Below are positions 17,058-26,109 of a stretch of 64,000 nt of DNA, piece by piece. Source of the stretch: SZUA-35 sp965530755 (lineage in GTDB: Bacteria > Actinomycetota > Acidimicrobiia > Acidimicrobiales > SZUA-35); NCBI GenBank assembly GCA_965530755.1, contig CBESNA010000016.1, positions 14,675 to 78,674 of the forward strand, given 5' to 3'. The notes beneath the pieces were generated by a model. The model did not search any database, was not told where the DNA came from, and worked only from the letters and a program-made list of their open reading frames with translations. How positions within the stretch are numbered: position 1 is the first letter of the stretch; each line of letters starts with the position of its first letter. The position numbers were made by a program, and so were the translations under genes.

Positions 17058-17425
17058 TTCTTCGGGTCGATGCTGGCGATGCCCTGCCTGTCTACGAACA
17101 AATCCGGTCGCAGATCATTCGTATGGCAGTCTCGGGAACCCTCGAGGCCGGTGCAAAACTGCCGACCATTCGACAGTTGGCGGCCGATCTTGGGCTAGCG
17201 AAGGGGACCGTGGCGAAGGCGTACGAGCTGCTCGAGAGCGACAAGATCGTCACGACCCATGGCCGGCACGGCACCTTCGTGGCTGAGCAGGAGACCGCAC
17301 CCCCAGCCGAGCGACGATCAGACCTCGACGACGCCGGCGAGGTCTTCTTGATGGTCGCGAAGCAACTCGGTGCGTCGAAAATGGAAGCCATCGCAGCCGT
17401 CGAACGGGTGTGGCGGGACCTCTGA
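17054..17425 (+). CDS. GntR family regulator, YtrA subfamily
   Basis: 123 aa, the short length typical of YtrA-type GntR proteins: a winged helix-turn-helix (residues 10-70: PVYEQIRSQIIRMAVSGTL, KLPTIRQLAADLGLAKGTVAKAYELLE, TTHGRHGTFV) and a two-helix C-terminal dimerisation tail with no ligand domain. It overlaps the membrane protein upstream by 4 bases and probably represses that same operon. A strong hairpin follows 70 bases downstream. Confidence 0.92.
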   Translation: MILRVDAGDALPVYEQIRSQIIRMAVSGTLEAGAKLPTIRQLAADLGLAKGTVAKAYELLESDKIVTTHGRHGTFVAEQETAPPAERRSDLDDAGEVFLMVAKQLGASKMEAIAAVERVWRDL

Positions 17426-17495
17426 CCCCCCAAACCGAGTGCCGAGCAGCGGGGAGCTGAGGCGAGAAGGACCTTGGGTCTGAAAGAAAGGGAGA

Positions 17496-17542
17496 CCCTG
17501 CGACGGTCCAGACCTAGGGGAAGGGCCGTAACCGTCGCAGGG
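17496..17542. terminator. Stem-loop between gntR and the ABC ATPase gene
   Basis: Perfect 12-base-pair stem (CCCTGCGACGGT with ACCGTCGCAGGG), 23-base loop, between convergent genes. There is no clear T run; it could serve both strands. Confidence 0.65.
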
Positions 17543-17551
17543 AGAACTTGA

Positions 17552-18643
17552 TCAGTCAGTCGGCGTGACGCCGACTCGCAATCCGTCTGGGCCGAACACA
17601 TGGGTGGCGCCCGTGATCTCGACCATGACCTGGTCGCCACGCTTCACTGAGGTCTCGCCGCCCGACCGCACCACGAGCGTGGCGGGCTTGCCCTCGTGGA
17701 GGACCTGGACGTGAACGAAGGACTCGGAGCCGAGCTCTTCGACAACGGTGACGCTGCCGGCCAAGCCCGAGTCGGAGAGTTTCATGTGTTCGGGGCGAAC
17801 CCCGACACCGAAGGTCGTACCAGCAGCGTCGGCAAGACCAGCCGCGGTGCCCGCATCGAGTGGCACGTCGAGACCGCCGATGCGCAGCTTTCCATCGGCA
17901 CGATCTACATCGAGGATGTTCATGGCGGGCGATCCGATGAAGCCGGCAACGAAGCGGTTGATCGGAGCGCTGTAGAGCGTGCGAGGACGATCGACCTGCT
18001 GCAGATGGCCGAACTTGAGCACGGCCACTCGGTGGCCCATGGTCATGGCTTCGACTTGATCGTGGGTGACGTAGACCGTCGTGACGCCGAGCCTCGCCTG
18101 CAGGTCGACGAGTTCGGTACGGGTCTGGACCCGAAGTTTGGCGTCGAGGTTGGAGAGCGGCTCATCCATGAGGAAGACCTGAGGACTCCGAACGATTGCT
18201 CGGCCCATGGCCACCCGCTGGCGCTGGCCGCCGGACAGGTTCTTCGGCTTACGGTCGAGGTATTCGGTGAGGTCGAGGATGCGAGCGGCTTCGCGCACCT
18301 GCTCATCGATCTGGGCTTTGGGGATCTTGGCCTGCTTGAGCGCAAAGCCCATGTTCTGGGCCACGGTCATGCTCGGGTAGAGCGCGTAGTTCTGGAACAC
18401 CATGGCGATGTCGCGGTCCTGTGGCGGCTTGAGCGTCACATCGACGCCGTTGATCCAAATGCTGCCAGAAGTCACCGTCTCGAGGCCGGCAAGCATCCGC
18501 AGGGCCGTCGATTTTCCGCAGCCCGACGGGCCAACGAGCACGAGGAGCTCACCATCGGTGATGTCGAGATTGAGCGAGTCGACCGCAGGCACGTCGCTTC
18601 CCGGGTAGAGCCGGCTCGCTGCTTCGTATCGGACTTCAGCCAT
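17552..18643 (-). CDS. Sugar/polyol ABC importer ATP-binding protein (MalK/UgpC/SmoK type)
   Basis: 363 aa. It shows Walker A GPSGCGKST, Q-loop MVFQNYALYPSM, signature LSGGQRQRVAMGRA, Walker B VFLMDEPLSNLD and the H-loop YVTHDQVEAM. The C-terminal regulatory OB-fold extension (about residues 235-363, GVRPEHMKL) is typical of MalK/UgpC relatives. It is the last gene of the SBP-permease-permease-ATPase operon on the minus strand and should power the two permeases. Confidence 0.96.
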   Translation of the reverse strand: MAEVRYEAASRLYPGSDVPAVDSLNLDITDGELLVLVGPSGCGKSTALRMLAGLETVTSGSIWINGVDVTLKPPQDRDIAMVFQNYALYPSMTVAQNMGFALKQAKIPKAQIDEQVREAARILDLTEYLDRKPKNLSGGQRQRVAMGRAIVRSPQVFLMDEPLSNLDAKLRVQTRTELVDLQARLGVTTVYVTHDQVEAMTMGHRVAVLKFGHLQQVDRPRTLYSAPINRFVAGFIGSPAMNILDVDRADGKLRIGGLDVPLDAGTAAGLADAAGTTFGVGVRPEHMKLSDSGLAGSVTVVEELGSESFVHVQVLHEGKPATLVVRSGGETSVKRGDQVMVEITGATHVFGPDGLRVGVTPTD

Positions 18644-18706
18644 GGTTAATGCCCCTCTGATTCGTGTTCGAGTATCGGTTACTGGCGGTGGCGGTCAGGA
18701 GCGACA

Positions 18707-19576
18707 TCACTTGATGGCTCCCATGGCCAGGCCGCGTATCATGCGCTTCTGAGCGGCCCAGCCGGCGACCACAACGGGGAGTGTCGCGAGGACCGAGGCG
18801 GCGCTGAGTCCGGCAAGGAATTGGCCTTGGAATTTTTGCTGTGAGTTGACCCAGACCGGAATGGTGGACGCACCGGCCGGATTCAACTGGATGGCGAGGA
18901 AGAACTCGTTCCACGCAAAGATCACGCAGAGCAAGGCAGTTGCTGCCAAGCCAGGTGCCACGATCGGCAGGATCACTTGACGAAGCTGGCCCAGCAAGCT
19001 GCAGCCGTCGATCTGGGCAGCTTCGATCAGTTCCTTGGGCACTTCGGCAAAGAACGATCGCAACATCCACACGGCGAGGGGAAGGTTCATCGCCGTGTAG
19101 AGGACGATGAGAATGGTGCGGGTGCCCAGCAGGTCGAGATCGCGAGCGATGATCCACAGCGGCATGATCGCACCGACGATGGGCAGGAACTTCGTCGAGA
19201 TGAAGAAGAACAGCACATCGCGCCACTTCCGCATCGGGCGGATCGCCAGCGCGTACGCAGCCGGGACGGCGAGGATCATGACAAGGAACGTCGAGATCAG
19301 CACGATCCAGAACGAGTTGGCGAACGCCTCGGTGAAGCTCAGCAGGCCGGTGGATGACTCGGTGACTTCGGAGAACCGATCGAGCGTCGGGTCGAAGATC
19401 ATCGTTGGGCTCGCGTTGGCGACGGCTTCTTCCTTGAAGCCGTTCAGCACGAGCCAGAACAGCGGGAAGAAGAACAGCAGGCCGATGACCCAAGTCAGGA
19501 GACTGAGGATGGTCGCCGTCGTACGGTTCTGACCGAGGATGGGTTCGGCCTTGGGGGCTCTGGTGAAGATGGCCAT
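18707..19576 (-). CDS. Sugar/polyol ABC importer permease (MalG/SmoG type)
   Basis: 289 aa inner-membrane permease with six helices. The binding-protein-dependent transport signature EAAQIDGCSLLGQLRQVILP is present, giving the EAA loop that docks on the ATPase. The ATG at 19576 overlaps the TGA of the upstream permease by one base (TGATG), fixing the start against longer open readings. Together with the upstream permease it forms the heterodimeric channel. Confidence 0.95.
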   Translation of the reverse strand: MAIFTRAPKAEPILGQNRTTATILSLLTWVIGLLFFFPLFWLVLNGFKEEAVANASPTMIFDPTLDRFSEVTESSTGLLSFTEAFANSFWIVLISTFLVMILAVPAAYALAIRPMRKWRDVLFFFISTKFLPIVGAIMPLWIIARDLDLLGTRTILIVLYTAMNLPLAVWMLRSFFAEVPKELIEAAQIDGCSLLGQLRQVILPIVAPGLAATALLCVIFAWNEFFLAIQLNPAGASTIPVWVNSQQKFQGQFLAGLSAASVLATLPVVVAGWAAQKRMIRGLAMGAIK

Positions 19577-20490
19577 CAGGATTCGTCCTCCAGCAGATTG
19601 GACAGCACTCGTAGACCAATGTTGGCGATGATGATCGAGGCGATGACGACGATGATCGAGTACGACGACGCCAGACCGAATCGGTTGCCGCCACCGATCG
19701 AGCGCTGTGCGATGTAGAAGGGGAGGTTCTTCGCACCGGGCTGACCGCCGACGATGACTTCGATGTGGTCGTACACCTGGATGAGATAGATCGCTCCGAG
19801 CAGGGTGCCGAGCTCGAGGAACGGACGAAGCTGGGGAAGCGTGATCTGACGGAACGTTCCCCACGCAGTGGCGCCGTCGACCCGGGCCGCTTCGAGCACC
19901 GAGGCGTCTTGGCCCTGGAGGCCCGCAAGCACGATCAGCATCATGAACGGACTCCACTGCCACACGAGCACCACCACCACCGAGGCCAGTGGATACTTGG
20001 TGGCGAACTCGATGGACTCGATGCCGACGAGGTTCAGGGCCCAGTTGATCACGCCGAACGTTGCGCTGAACATCTGCGTCTTCCACATGAAGCCAGCAAC
20101 AACGGGCATGACCAAGAACGGCGTGATGAGCAGCGTGCGGATGAAGCCCTGCCCGAAGAACTTGCGGTCGAGCAGCAGCGCGAGGCCCGTGCCGACGATC
20201 AGCGAGAACAACACGGCCATCACCGTCATCTGCACGCTGACCCAAGCGGCGTCTCGGAAGAACTTGTCGCCGGTGAGGCTGCCGTAGTTCTCGAAGCCGA
20301 TGAACCTACGGGGTTCAGGCTTGTCGATTCGCCATTCGGTCAGGCTGTAGAAGAGCGTGAACAAGAACGGAATCTGGGTGACGACGATCGTGAACAGCAG
20401 GGCCGGGAGAATGGGGATTCGACGCTTCCACCCTTCTCGGCGTTGCAGCCTTCGAACTTCCTCTTCGTGACTGATCACGGCGCTGGTCAT
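19576..20490 (-). CDS. Sugar/polyol ABC importer permease (MalF/SmoF type)
   Basis: 304 aa permease with six predicted helices (first around ALLFTIVVTQIPFLFTLFYS) and the EAA motif EAARVDGATAWGTFRQITLP. It pairs with the next gene product. A 139-base gap containing a stem-loop separates it from the binding-protein gene, a common arrangement that makes more binding protein than membrane components. Confidence 0.95.
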   Translation of the reverse strand: MTSAVISHEEEVRRLQRREGWKRRIPILPALLFTIVVTQIPFLFTLFYSLTEWRIDKPEPRRFIGFENYGSLTGDKFFRDAAWVSVQMTVMAVLFSLIVGTGLALLLDRKFFGQGFIRTLLITPFLVMPVVAGFMWKTQMFSATFGVINWALNLVGIESIEFATKYPLASVVVVLVWQWSPFMMLIVLAGLQGQDASVLEAARVDGATAWGTFRQITLPQLRPFLELGTLLGAIYLIQVYDHIEVIVGGQPGAKNLPFYIAQRSIGGGNRFGLASSYSIIVVIASIIIANIGLRVLSNLLEDES

Positions 20491-20560
20491 GCTGACTTCC
20501 CCCTTTGAGTCTGGCTGTTGTACTTCATTGTGTTTTTGGCCGCACGTGGTGCAGCAAAGC

Positions 20561-20593
20561 AGCCCGGCCGGAGCGGTGTGCCCCGACCGGGCT
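20561..20593 (-). terminator. Stem-loop between binding-protein and permease genes
   Basis: Eleven-base stem (AGCCCGGCCGG with CCGACCGGGCT, one G-T pair) and 11-base loop. Placed after the binding-protein stop it would stabilise that message or partly terminate before the permease genes. No strong T run. Confidence 0.55.
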
Positions 20594-20629
20594 CAGTTCA
20601 CCTCATTGCAGGATCAGGACCTGCGAAGA

Positions 20630-22024
20630 TCAGCTGCTTGCTTCAGAAGCGATGATCTGGCAATCAGCCAGAGCATCATCGACACTCATCGAGCCGGCAA
20701 TTGCTGCCGAGAAGAGCTCGGTGCAACGGGTCCCGACGTCCTGGAACTCGGGAACACCGACGTACTGCACACCGGGAAGACCGGGCCGCGGCGTGGTGCC
20801 GGGGTTGTCGATCGGAGCGGCGAGCATGGCGTCGAGGGTGCGCTGAGCAAAGGCGCCAGCAGCTTCCTGGTATTCCGGGCGCTCGTAGAGCGACTGACGG
20901 GTTCCCGGAGGAACTGATCGCCAACCATCGGTCTCTGCGATGAGCTCGTGGTAGTCGGCGTTGGTTGCCCAGTCGATGAACTGCCATGCGGCGTCCTGGT
21001 CGGAGGTGCTCGCCGGGATGGCGAGGGTCCAGGCCCAGAGCCAACCAGATGCATCGGTGACCTTGGTCGGAGCAAGTGCGAAGGCCGTGTTGGCGACAAC
21101 GTCTTCAGGGAAGAGGCTGGCGGCCACGGTGGCGTCGTACCACATGGCGACCCGGCCCTCTTCGTAGAGCGTCTTGCACTCGTTGAAGCTGGAGTTCGCA
21201 GCATCGTCTTCGCCGGCGTCGTTCAGAAGATCGACGTAGAAGTTGAGTGCTTCAGCGAATTCGGGCTGATCAACCTGAGCAGCGCCGATGGATCCGTCAG
21301 CGTTGGCTTCCCACCACGTGCCACCGAAAGTGTTGAGCACGGTGGTGAAGGCAGCGCCGAGGTCACCCCAGCCGGGCTTGCCACGAAGGCAGATGCCAGC
21401 CATTTCATCGGAGTCGATCTGACGGGCGATGTCGGCAACTTCGTCCCACGTCGGAGCGTCTGGCATCGTGATGCCGTTCTCTTCCATGACGTCGGCGCGG
21501 TACATGACGAACGACGACTCGGCGTAGAACGGCGAGGAGTAGAGCTCACCGTCGACCGAGAGGCCGTTGCGAACAGCCGGGATCAGATCATCGATGTCGT
21601 AGGTGTCGGATGCGGCGGCGAGGTCGTTCAGGCCGACGAGCCAACCGTTGGAGCCGAACTGCGGCGTCTCGTACATGCCGATCTGGACGACGTCGAACTG
21701 CTCGCCACTAGCGCCGACGTCACGGGTGGTGACCTCGCGCAGCGTCTGCTCGTCGAGCACGGTGAAGTTGACGGTGATGCCGGTCTCGGCCGTGAAGTGC
21801 TCGGGCGCCAGTTCGGCCATCTTTTCGATGTTGTCGTTACCAACCAGAGCGACGGTGATCGAACGGGCACCGTCATCGGAGCCGCCGTCATCGGAGCCTT
21901 CGGTCGTGTCCGACCCCTCTTCGGCATCGCTTCCGCCGCAGGCGGCAGCGATCATCGCCAACGCGGCGAGAAGGCTGAGGATGCGGAGCCACGGGCTCTT
22001 ACCTCGTTGGTCTACTCGGATCAT
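20630..22024 (-). CDS. Sugar/polyol ABC importer substrate-binding lipoprotein
   Basis: 464 aa. The signal peptide ends in lipobox AAAC, then an acidic Ser/Gly/Asp linker (EEGSDTTEGSDDGG) leads into a family 1 extracellular solute-binding fold (ITVALVGNDNIEKMAELAPE, SSPFYAESSFVMYRADVMEE, WAWTLAIPAST). The ATG at 22024 has GGGGAG as ribosome-binding site. The operon order and the divergent mannitol-dehydrogenase-family gene recall the polyol transporter smoEFGK, so mannitol, sorbitol or arabitol is the likely substrate; this is inferred from context. Confidence 0.93.
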   Translation of the reverse strand: MIRVDQRGKSPWLRILSLLAALAMIAAACGGSDAEEGSDTTEGSDDGGSDDGARSITVALVGNDNIEKMAELAPEHFTAETGITVNFTVLDEQTLREVTTRDVGASGEQFDVVQIGMYETPQFGSNGWLVGLNDLAAASDTYDIDDLIPAVRNGLSVDGELYSSPFYAESSFVMYRADVMEENGITMPDAPTWDEVADIARQIDSDEMAGICLRGKPGWGDLGAAFTTVLNTFGGTWWEANADGSIGAAQVDQPEFAEALNFYVDLLNDAGEDDAANSSFNECKTLYEEGRVAMWYDATVAASLFPEDVVANTAFALAPTKVTDASGWLWAWTLAIPASTSDQDAAWQFIDWATNADYHELIAETDGWRSVPPGTRQSLYERPEYQEAAGAFAQRTLDAMLAAPIDNPGTTPRPGLPGVQYVGVPEFQDVGTRCTELFSAAIAGSMSVDDALADCQIIASEASS

Positions 22025-22080
22025 CTGATCTCCCCTAGAGATTGTGGTGGCGGAGAACGAGGTGTCCTCCGTCACGTCAG

Positions 22081-22109
22081 GTTCTAGTTGCGTTTATGTT
22101 GGATTGCAA
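22081..22109 (-). promoter_or_regulatory. Possible promoter of the ABC importer operon
   Basis: Minus-strand TTGCAA (22104-22109) and TAGAAC (22081-22086) are spaced by 17 bases, upstream of the binding-protein gene. Both hexamers are imperfect, so confidence is modest. Confidence 0.35.
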
Positions 22110-22176
22110 GCGAATGATTGGTATTTCCATCGAATCTTACGAAACATGGCACCTAGCGCCTGCGTTCGTGTTGGTA

Positions 22177-22182
22177 TAGGGT
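22177..22182 (+). promoter_or_regulatory. -10 element for leaderless polyol dehydrogenase gene
   Basis: TAGGGT ends 7 bases before the GTG at 22190, with no Shine-Dalgarno sequence. An alternative GTG at 22181 overlaps the hexamer. Confidence 0.5.
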
Positions 22183-22189
22183 GCGAAAC

Positions 22190-23620
22190 GTGACCAACGA
22201 CTCACCTGCGACTCCGACCATCGACGACGCCTACGACCGAGCGATGCTGCGCCGGAGCATCGTCCACATCGGCGTGGGAGGCTTTCACCGAGCCCACCTG
22301 GCGACCTACATCGACGATCTCTGCCGAGCGGGCAATGTCGACTGGTCGATCGTGGGAGCAGGCGTCCTGCCCGGTGATGCAGCGATGGCCGAGGCGCTCC
22401 ATGCGCAGCATGGGATGTACACGCTCATCGTCCGGGGCCAGGACACCACGACAGTCCAAGTCATCGGCAGCATCGTGGACTACCTGCACGCATGGCCTGA
22501 TCCTGAGGAGCTGATCGAAAGGATTGCCGCCCCCACAACGCAGATCGTGTCGCTCACCGTGACCGAGGGTGGTTACCCCGTCGACGACGCCGACGGAAGC
22601 TTCGTGGCCGACTCGCCGAACGCGGCTCCCGGCTCTGCCTTCGCCATTCTCGCCGCCGGGCTCGATCGGCGCCGGACCGCGTCTGGCTCCCCCGTTACCA
22701 TCATGAGTTGCGACAACGTCATCAGCAATGGTCATGTCACGGCTGCCGCCGTCCTTGGTTGCGCTGAGGCGCACGGTCCGGCGCTGATTTCGTGGATCGG
22801 CGACAACGTCACCTTCCCCAACAGCATGGTGGACCGAATCACCCCGGCGTCTGCTCCGAGCGATCGAGAGTGGCTGCTCGAGGAGCACCACATCGACGAC
22901 CGCTGGCCAGTCGTGACCGAACCATTCCGCCAGTGGGTGGTCGAGGACCGTTTCGCCGGCGATCGCCTGCCTCTCGAGATGATCGACGTCATCGTCACAG
23001 ACGACGTCGAGCCGTACGAGCTGATGAAGCTGCGCCTGCTCAACGCCGGCCACTCGTGTATTGCCTATCTCGCCGCCCTGCTCGACGTCGAAACCGTGTC
23101 CGATGCGATGGCTCAGCCGGAGATCGCCGCGTTCCTGACCCGTTTCCTGGAGGCGGAAGCTCGCCCCGTTCTCCCCGCCATCGTCGGCATCGACATCGAC
23201 GAGTACATCACCACGCTTGTGCACCGGTTCTCCAACCCGAACATCGGCGACCAGATCGCTCGCCTCTGCCTCGACGGTTCAGCCAAGTTCCCCAAGTTCC
23301 TCGTTCCCACGATCCTGCGCCAGCTCGATGCCGGCGGGCCTGTCGATCTGAGCGCGCTGGCGATCGCCGGCTGGTGTGAGTATCTGAATGGCACAACCGA
23401 ATCCGGGGCAACGATCGACCTCGCCCGAGATCCACACCTCGATCGGGCCGTGGCCGCAGCCGTAGCCTCGAAGACCGACCCCGTCGCCTTTCTCAGCTTC
23501 GACGCCGTCTTCGCCGATCTTCCGCCCGCCTCTCCGTTCCATGAAGCGTTCGCCGGCGCCGTTCAGGGTCTCCGATCACACGGAGTACGCTCCACCATCG
23601 AGCGGCTGCTCGCCCAGTGA
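22190..23620 (+). CDS. Mannitol/fructuronate dehydrogenase family enzyme
   Basis: 476 aa NAD-dependent polyol dehydrogenase (MtlK/UxuB/DalD family). The Rossmann start IVHIGVGGFHRAHLATYID, the TVTEGGY loop, the middle motif SCDNVISNG and the catalytic K-x5-N-x2-H motif (KLRLLNAGH) are all present. It likely oxidises the polyol brought in by the divergent ABC importer (for example mannitol to fructose). The GTG at 22190 is chosen because a -10 hexamer lies 7 bases upstream. It is followed after 25 bases by the DeoR gene, so the catabolic enzyme, regulator and phosphatase form one operon. Confidence 0.92.
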   Translation: MTNDSPATPTIDDAYDRAMLRRSIVHIGVGGFHRAHLATYIDDLCRAGNVDWSIVGAGVLPGDAAMAEALHAQHGMYTLIVRGQDTTTVQVIGSIVDYLHAWPDPEELIERIAAPTTQIVSLTVTEGGYPVDDADGSFVADSPNAAPGSAFAILAAGLDRRRTASGSPVTIMSCDNVISNGHVTAAAVLGCAEAHGPALISWIGDNVTFPNSMVDRITPASAPSDREWLLEEHHIDDRWPVVTEPFRQWVVEDRFAGDRLPLEMIDVIVTDDVEPYELMKLRLLNAGHSCIAYLAALLDVETVSDAMAQPEIAAFLTRFLEAEARPVLPAIVGIDIDEYITTLVHRFSNPNIGDQIARLCLDGSAKFPKFLVPTILRQLDAGGPVDLSALAIAGWCEYLNGTTESGATIDLARDPHLDRAVAAAVASKTDPVAFLSFDAVFADLPPASPFHEAFAGAVQGLRSHGVRSTIERLLAQ

Positions 23621-23645
23621 GTCAGCCCATCACCGAGGGCACGCA

Positions 23646-24437
23646 ATGACCGACCGATCGACGGAAACTCCCGCGCTGTTCCAGAGCGAGCGTCAACGTG
23701 AGATCGCCTCCCTCACCCATCAGTTCGGCCGGGTCGAGGTGTCCCACCTCGCCGAGCGATTCCAGGTCACCACGGAGACCATCCGTCGTGACCTCTCCGA
23801 CCTTCAGCGGCAGAAGGTCGTACGCAGAGTTCACGGCGGCGGCATTCCGTGGGAGAACTCGGCGTTCGAGCCGCTCGTTGCCGTCCGCGCCGATCTCAAC
23901 GACAACGAGAAACGCCGACTCGCCATCCGGGCCATCGACGAACTGCCTGAGCGCGGCTCGGTCATCATCGACTCCGGAAGCACGTTGACGAGGTTCGCCG
24001 AAGCCATTCCGGACGGGCCAGAGCTCAACGTCGTGACCAACTCACTGCCCATCGCGCAAGCGCTCTCCGAACGACGCTCCATCGACGTTTTCGTCACCGG
24101 CGGCAAGCTGCGCAGGAACACCTTGGCCCTGGTCGACGAACACGCGATCGAAGCGATCGCACCACTCTCGGTCGACACGCTCTTCATCAGCGCAGACGCA
24201 GCGACCGCCCCGACGGGTCTCACCACTCCGTATCCAGAGGAGGCAGCCCTCAAACGAGCGATGATTCGAAGCGCCAGACGCGTCGTTGCCCTGGTCGATC
24301 ACACCAAGTTCGCCAAGGATGAATTCATTCGCTTCGCCGAATGGTCAGACATCGACGTGCTCGTCACCAACCACGAACTCGACAGCACCATTGCCTCGGC
24401 CATCGAAGCAACCGGAACCACCGTTGTCCTCGCCTGA
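23646..24437 (+). CDS. DeoR family transcriptional regulator
   Basis: 263 aa. The N-terminal helix-turn-helix has the DeoR signature (RQREIASLTHQFGRVEVSHLAERFQVTTETIRRDL) followed by VVRRVHGGG. The C-terminal DeoRC sugar-phosphate sensor contains the usual DSGSTLTRFA and GGKLRRNTLA segments and LVDHTKF. It probably represses the neighbouring polyol operons and responds to a phosphorylated sugar. Start ATG 23646; longer open frames upstream run through the preceding gene's stop region. Confidence 0.93.
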   Translation: MTDRSTETPALFQSERQREIASLTHQFGRVEVSHLAERFQVTTETIRRDLSDLQRQKVVRRVHGGGIPWENSAFEPLVAVRADLNDNEKRRLAIRAIDELPERGSVIIDSGSTLTRFAEAIPDGPELNVVTNSLPIAQALSERRSIDVFVTGGKLRRNTLALVDEHAIEAIAPLSVDTLFISADAATAPTGLTTPYPEEAALKRAMIRSARRVVALVDHTKFAKDEFIRFAEWSDIDVLVTNHELDSTIASAIEATGTTVVLA

Positions 24438-25248
24438 CTCACCGTCGCCTGAACCGCCACCAACCCTGCGCGCCTCTTCGTCGTCACGCCACCTCGCCCG
24501 GGTGGCCGAAGAGGTGGCGAGCCAGGCATCGAGGCTCGTTCGTCGTGAGATGGGCAGGGCGGAACTCGCGGGGACCAAGAGCACACCGACCGACGTCGTG
24601 ACGCACACCGACATCGAGTCCGAGACGCACATACGGCACGAACTCCTCCAACGATGCCCTGGATCGTCGATCGTCGGCGAGGAGCTCGTCGACAATCACG
24701 GACACAACGACATCGAATGGATCGTCGACCCGATCGACGGGACGGTGAACTTTCTCTATGACCTCCCGATCGTGGCGGTGAGTATCGCTGCACGAGTGGC
24801 CTCCGTCGTGGTTGCCGGGGCTGTCGCCGACGTGATCCGGGGCGATGTCTTCGTCGCTGTGCGGTCCGAGGGGGCGACCTTGAACGGCCTGCCGATCACG
24901 GTCGGCGAGCCGGGTTCGCTGCCCCAGGCACTCGTCGGGACAGGCTTCTCGTACGACGCTGCTTGGCGCCGGGACCAGGCCGAGATCGTGTCGCGCATCC
25001 TGCCCGCCACCAGGGACATCCGGTGCATGGGCTCGGCGGCACTGAACCTCTGCTGGGTCGGATGCGGCCGCCTCGACGGCTACTACGAGCAGGGCACGCA
25101 GCCGTACGACTACGCCGCGGCTGCGCTCGTGGCACGCGAAGCCGGCGCTCGCGTCGAATTGCCGGCCGACAACGAACTCTCGCTCGTACTCGGAAGCCGG
25201 CCCGATGTGTTCGACCAACTCCGCTTGCTGATCGATCCGGCGGGTTGA
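24424..25248 (+). CDS. Inositol-monophosphatase family phosphatase
   Basis: 274 aa from a TTG that overlaps the deoR stop by 14 bases; a GTG at 24502 is an alternative giving 248 aa. Metal-site motifs of the family are complete: GEE (SIVGEELVD), DPIDGTVNFLYDLP, and the C-terminal QPYDYAAAALVAREAGA in place of the usual WDxAAG. It hydrolyses phosphate from inositol, histidinol or sugar phosphates. Its place in a polyol operon suggests a sugar- or polyol-phosphate substrate; the exact one is unknown. Confidence 0.85.
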   Translation: MSSPDSPSPEPPPTLRASSSSRHLARVAEEVASQASRLVRREMGRAELAGTKSTPTDVVTHTDIESETHIRHELLQRCPGSSIVGEELVDNHGHNDIEWIVDPIDGTVNFLYDLPIVAVSIAARVASVVVAGAVADVIRGDVFVAVRSEGATLNGLPITVGEPGSLPQALVGTGFSYDAAWRRDQAEIVSRILPATRDIRCMGSAALNLCWVGCGRLDGYYEQGTQPYDYAAAALVAREAGARVELPADNELSLVLGSRPDVFDQLRLLIDPAG

Positions 25249-25251
25249 CGC

Positions 25252-26109
25252 TCAGAGCAGGAGCGACGATCGCTCCGGATCGTTTCGGTGGTCCCACAGC
25301 GAGAGGAGCGGGGCGATGTCATCGTCAGCTCTTTCAGAGATCCTGGCCACGCCCATCACCGCCTCCCACCGGCGAAGATCGCCGCTCGCAGCCGACAGCT
25401 GTTCTTGCCAAGCTTGCAGATAGGAGCGATGCAACAGGCTCAACATCTCGGTGCTCGCATCCGGAAGATGTTGACGGTCCTCGAGGTCGAAACCGGGTCG
25501 CATCAACACCGAACTGCGCACCACGTCGGCGAGCGGGTGTCCGATCGAAGCATCGAACCAGTCGATGACCACCGGCCCGGTCCGACTCATCAAGAGATTG
25601 CCCGGGTGGAAGTCGCCGTGCAGGATCGCAGCTCCGCTCGGAAGCTCGGCGACGATGCGCCCCGCCTCGCCCCGATCGGTGTCGCTGATCCGGTCGCACA
25701 CAGCGACTTTGCTGGCCAGCCGTGCTGTGAGATCCGGAAGTCCTTCCGGAAGCCCGGCAGCGTGGATCATCTTCTGAACGCTCACGAGTTCGTCGACCAG
25801 CACCGGCACGTCGGACGGACGTTCCAGCATTCGGTCCCACATCGATGGGCCATCGATGCGTTGGAACACCACACATGAACGTCCACCGATGATCACGACA
25901 TCGAGCACGGTCGGAACGGGAAGGCCGAAGCCGTGAATCACCGAAGTGAGATCGGCCTCGATCCCGGCCCAGTGCTCCGGTACGTCGGGTCTGGGCACCT
26001 TCACGACCGCACCGCGGCCGAACTCGAACACGTCCGAGGTTCGGCCCGCTGACACCAGCGATCCTGGCCTCACACCACCGGCACCGTCATGTCGATCCGA
26101 CGACGCCAT
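25252..26109 (-). CDS. Aminoglycoside phosphotransferase-family kinase
   Basis: 285 aa protein with the APH/choline-kinase fold: a degenerate nucleotide loop (GRTSDVFEFGRGAVVKVP), the catalytic motif HGDFHPGNLL (catalytic Asp) and the metal motif VIDWFDASIG. The substrate is unknown; these enzymes phosphorylate many small molecules and the name does not imply resistance. The ATG overlaps the stop of the upstream sigma-factor gene (TGATG), so it is the last gene of the stress operon. It converges on the phosphatase gene with a 3-base gap. Confidence 0.85.
   Translation of the reverse strand: MASSDRHDGAGGVRPGSLVSAGRTSDVFEFGRGAVVKVPRPDVPEHWAGIEADLTSVIHGFGLPVPTVLDVVIIGGRSCVVFQRIDGPSMWDRMLERPSDVPVLVDELVSVQKMIHAAGLPEGLPDLTARLASKVAVCDRISDTDRGEAGRIVAELPSGAAILHGDFHPGNLLMSRTGPVVIDWFDASIGHPLADVVRSSVLMRPGFDLEDRQHLPDASTEMLSLLHRSYLQAWQEQLSAASGDLRRWEAVMGVARISERADDDIAPLLSLWDHRNDPERSSLLL

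Noticed and set aside
24286..24423. Longer N-terminal reading of the inositol-monophosphatase gene
   Set aside because: The extra sequence is antifamily, Ser/Pro-rich, and lies within deoR in another frame.
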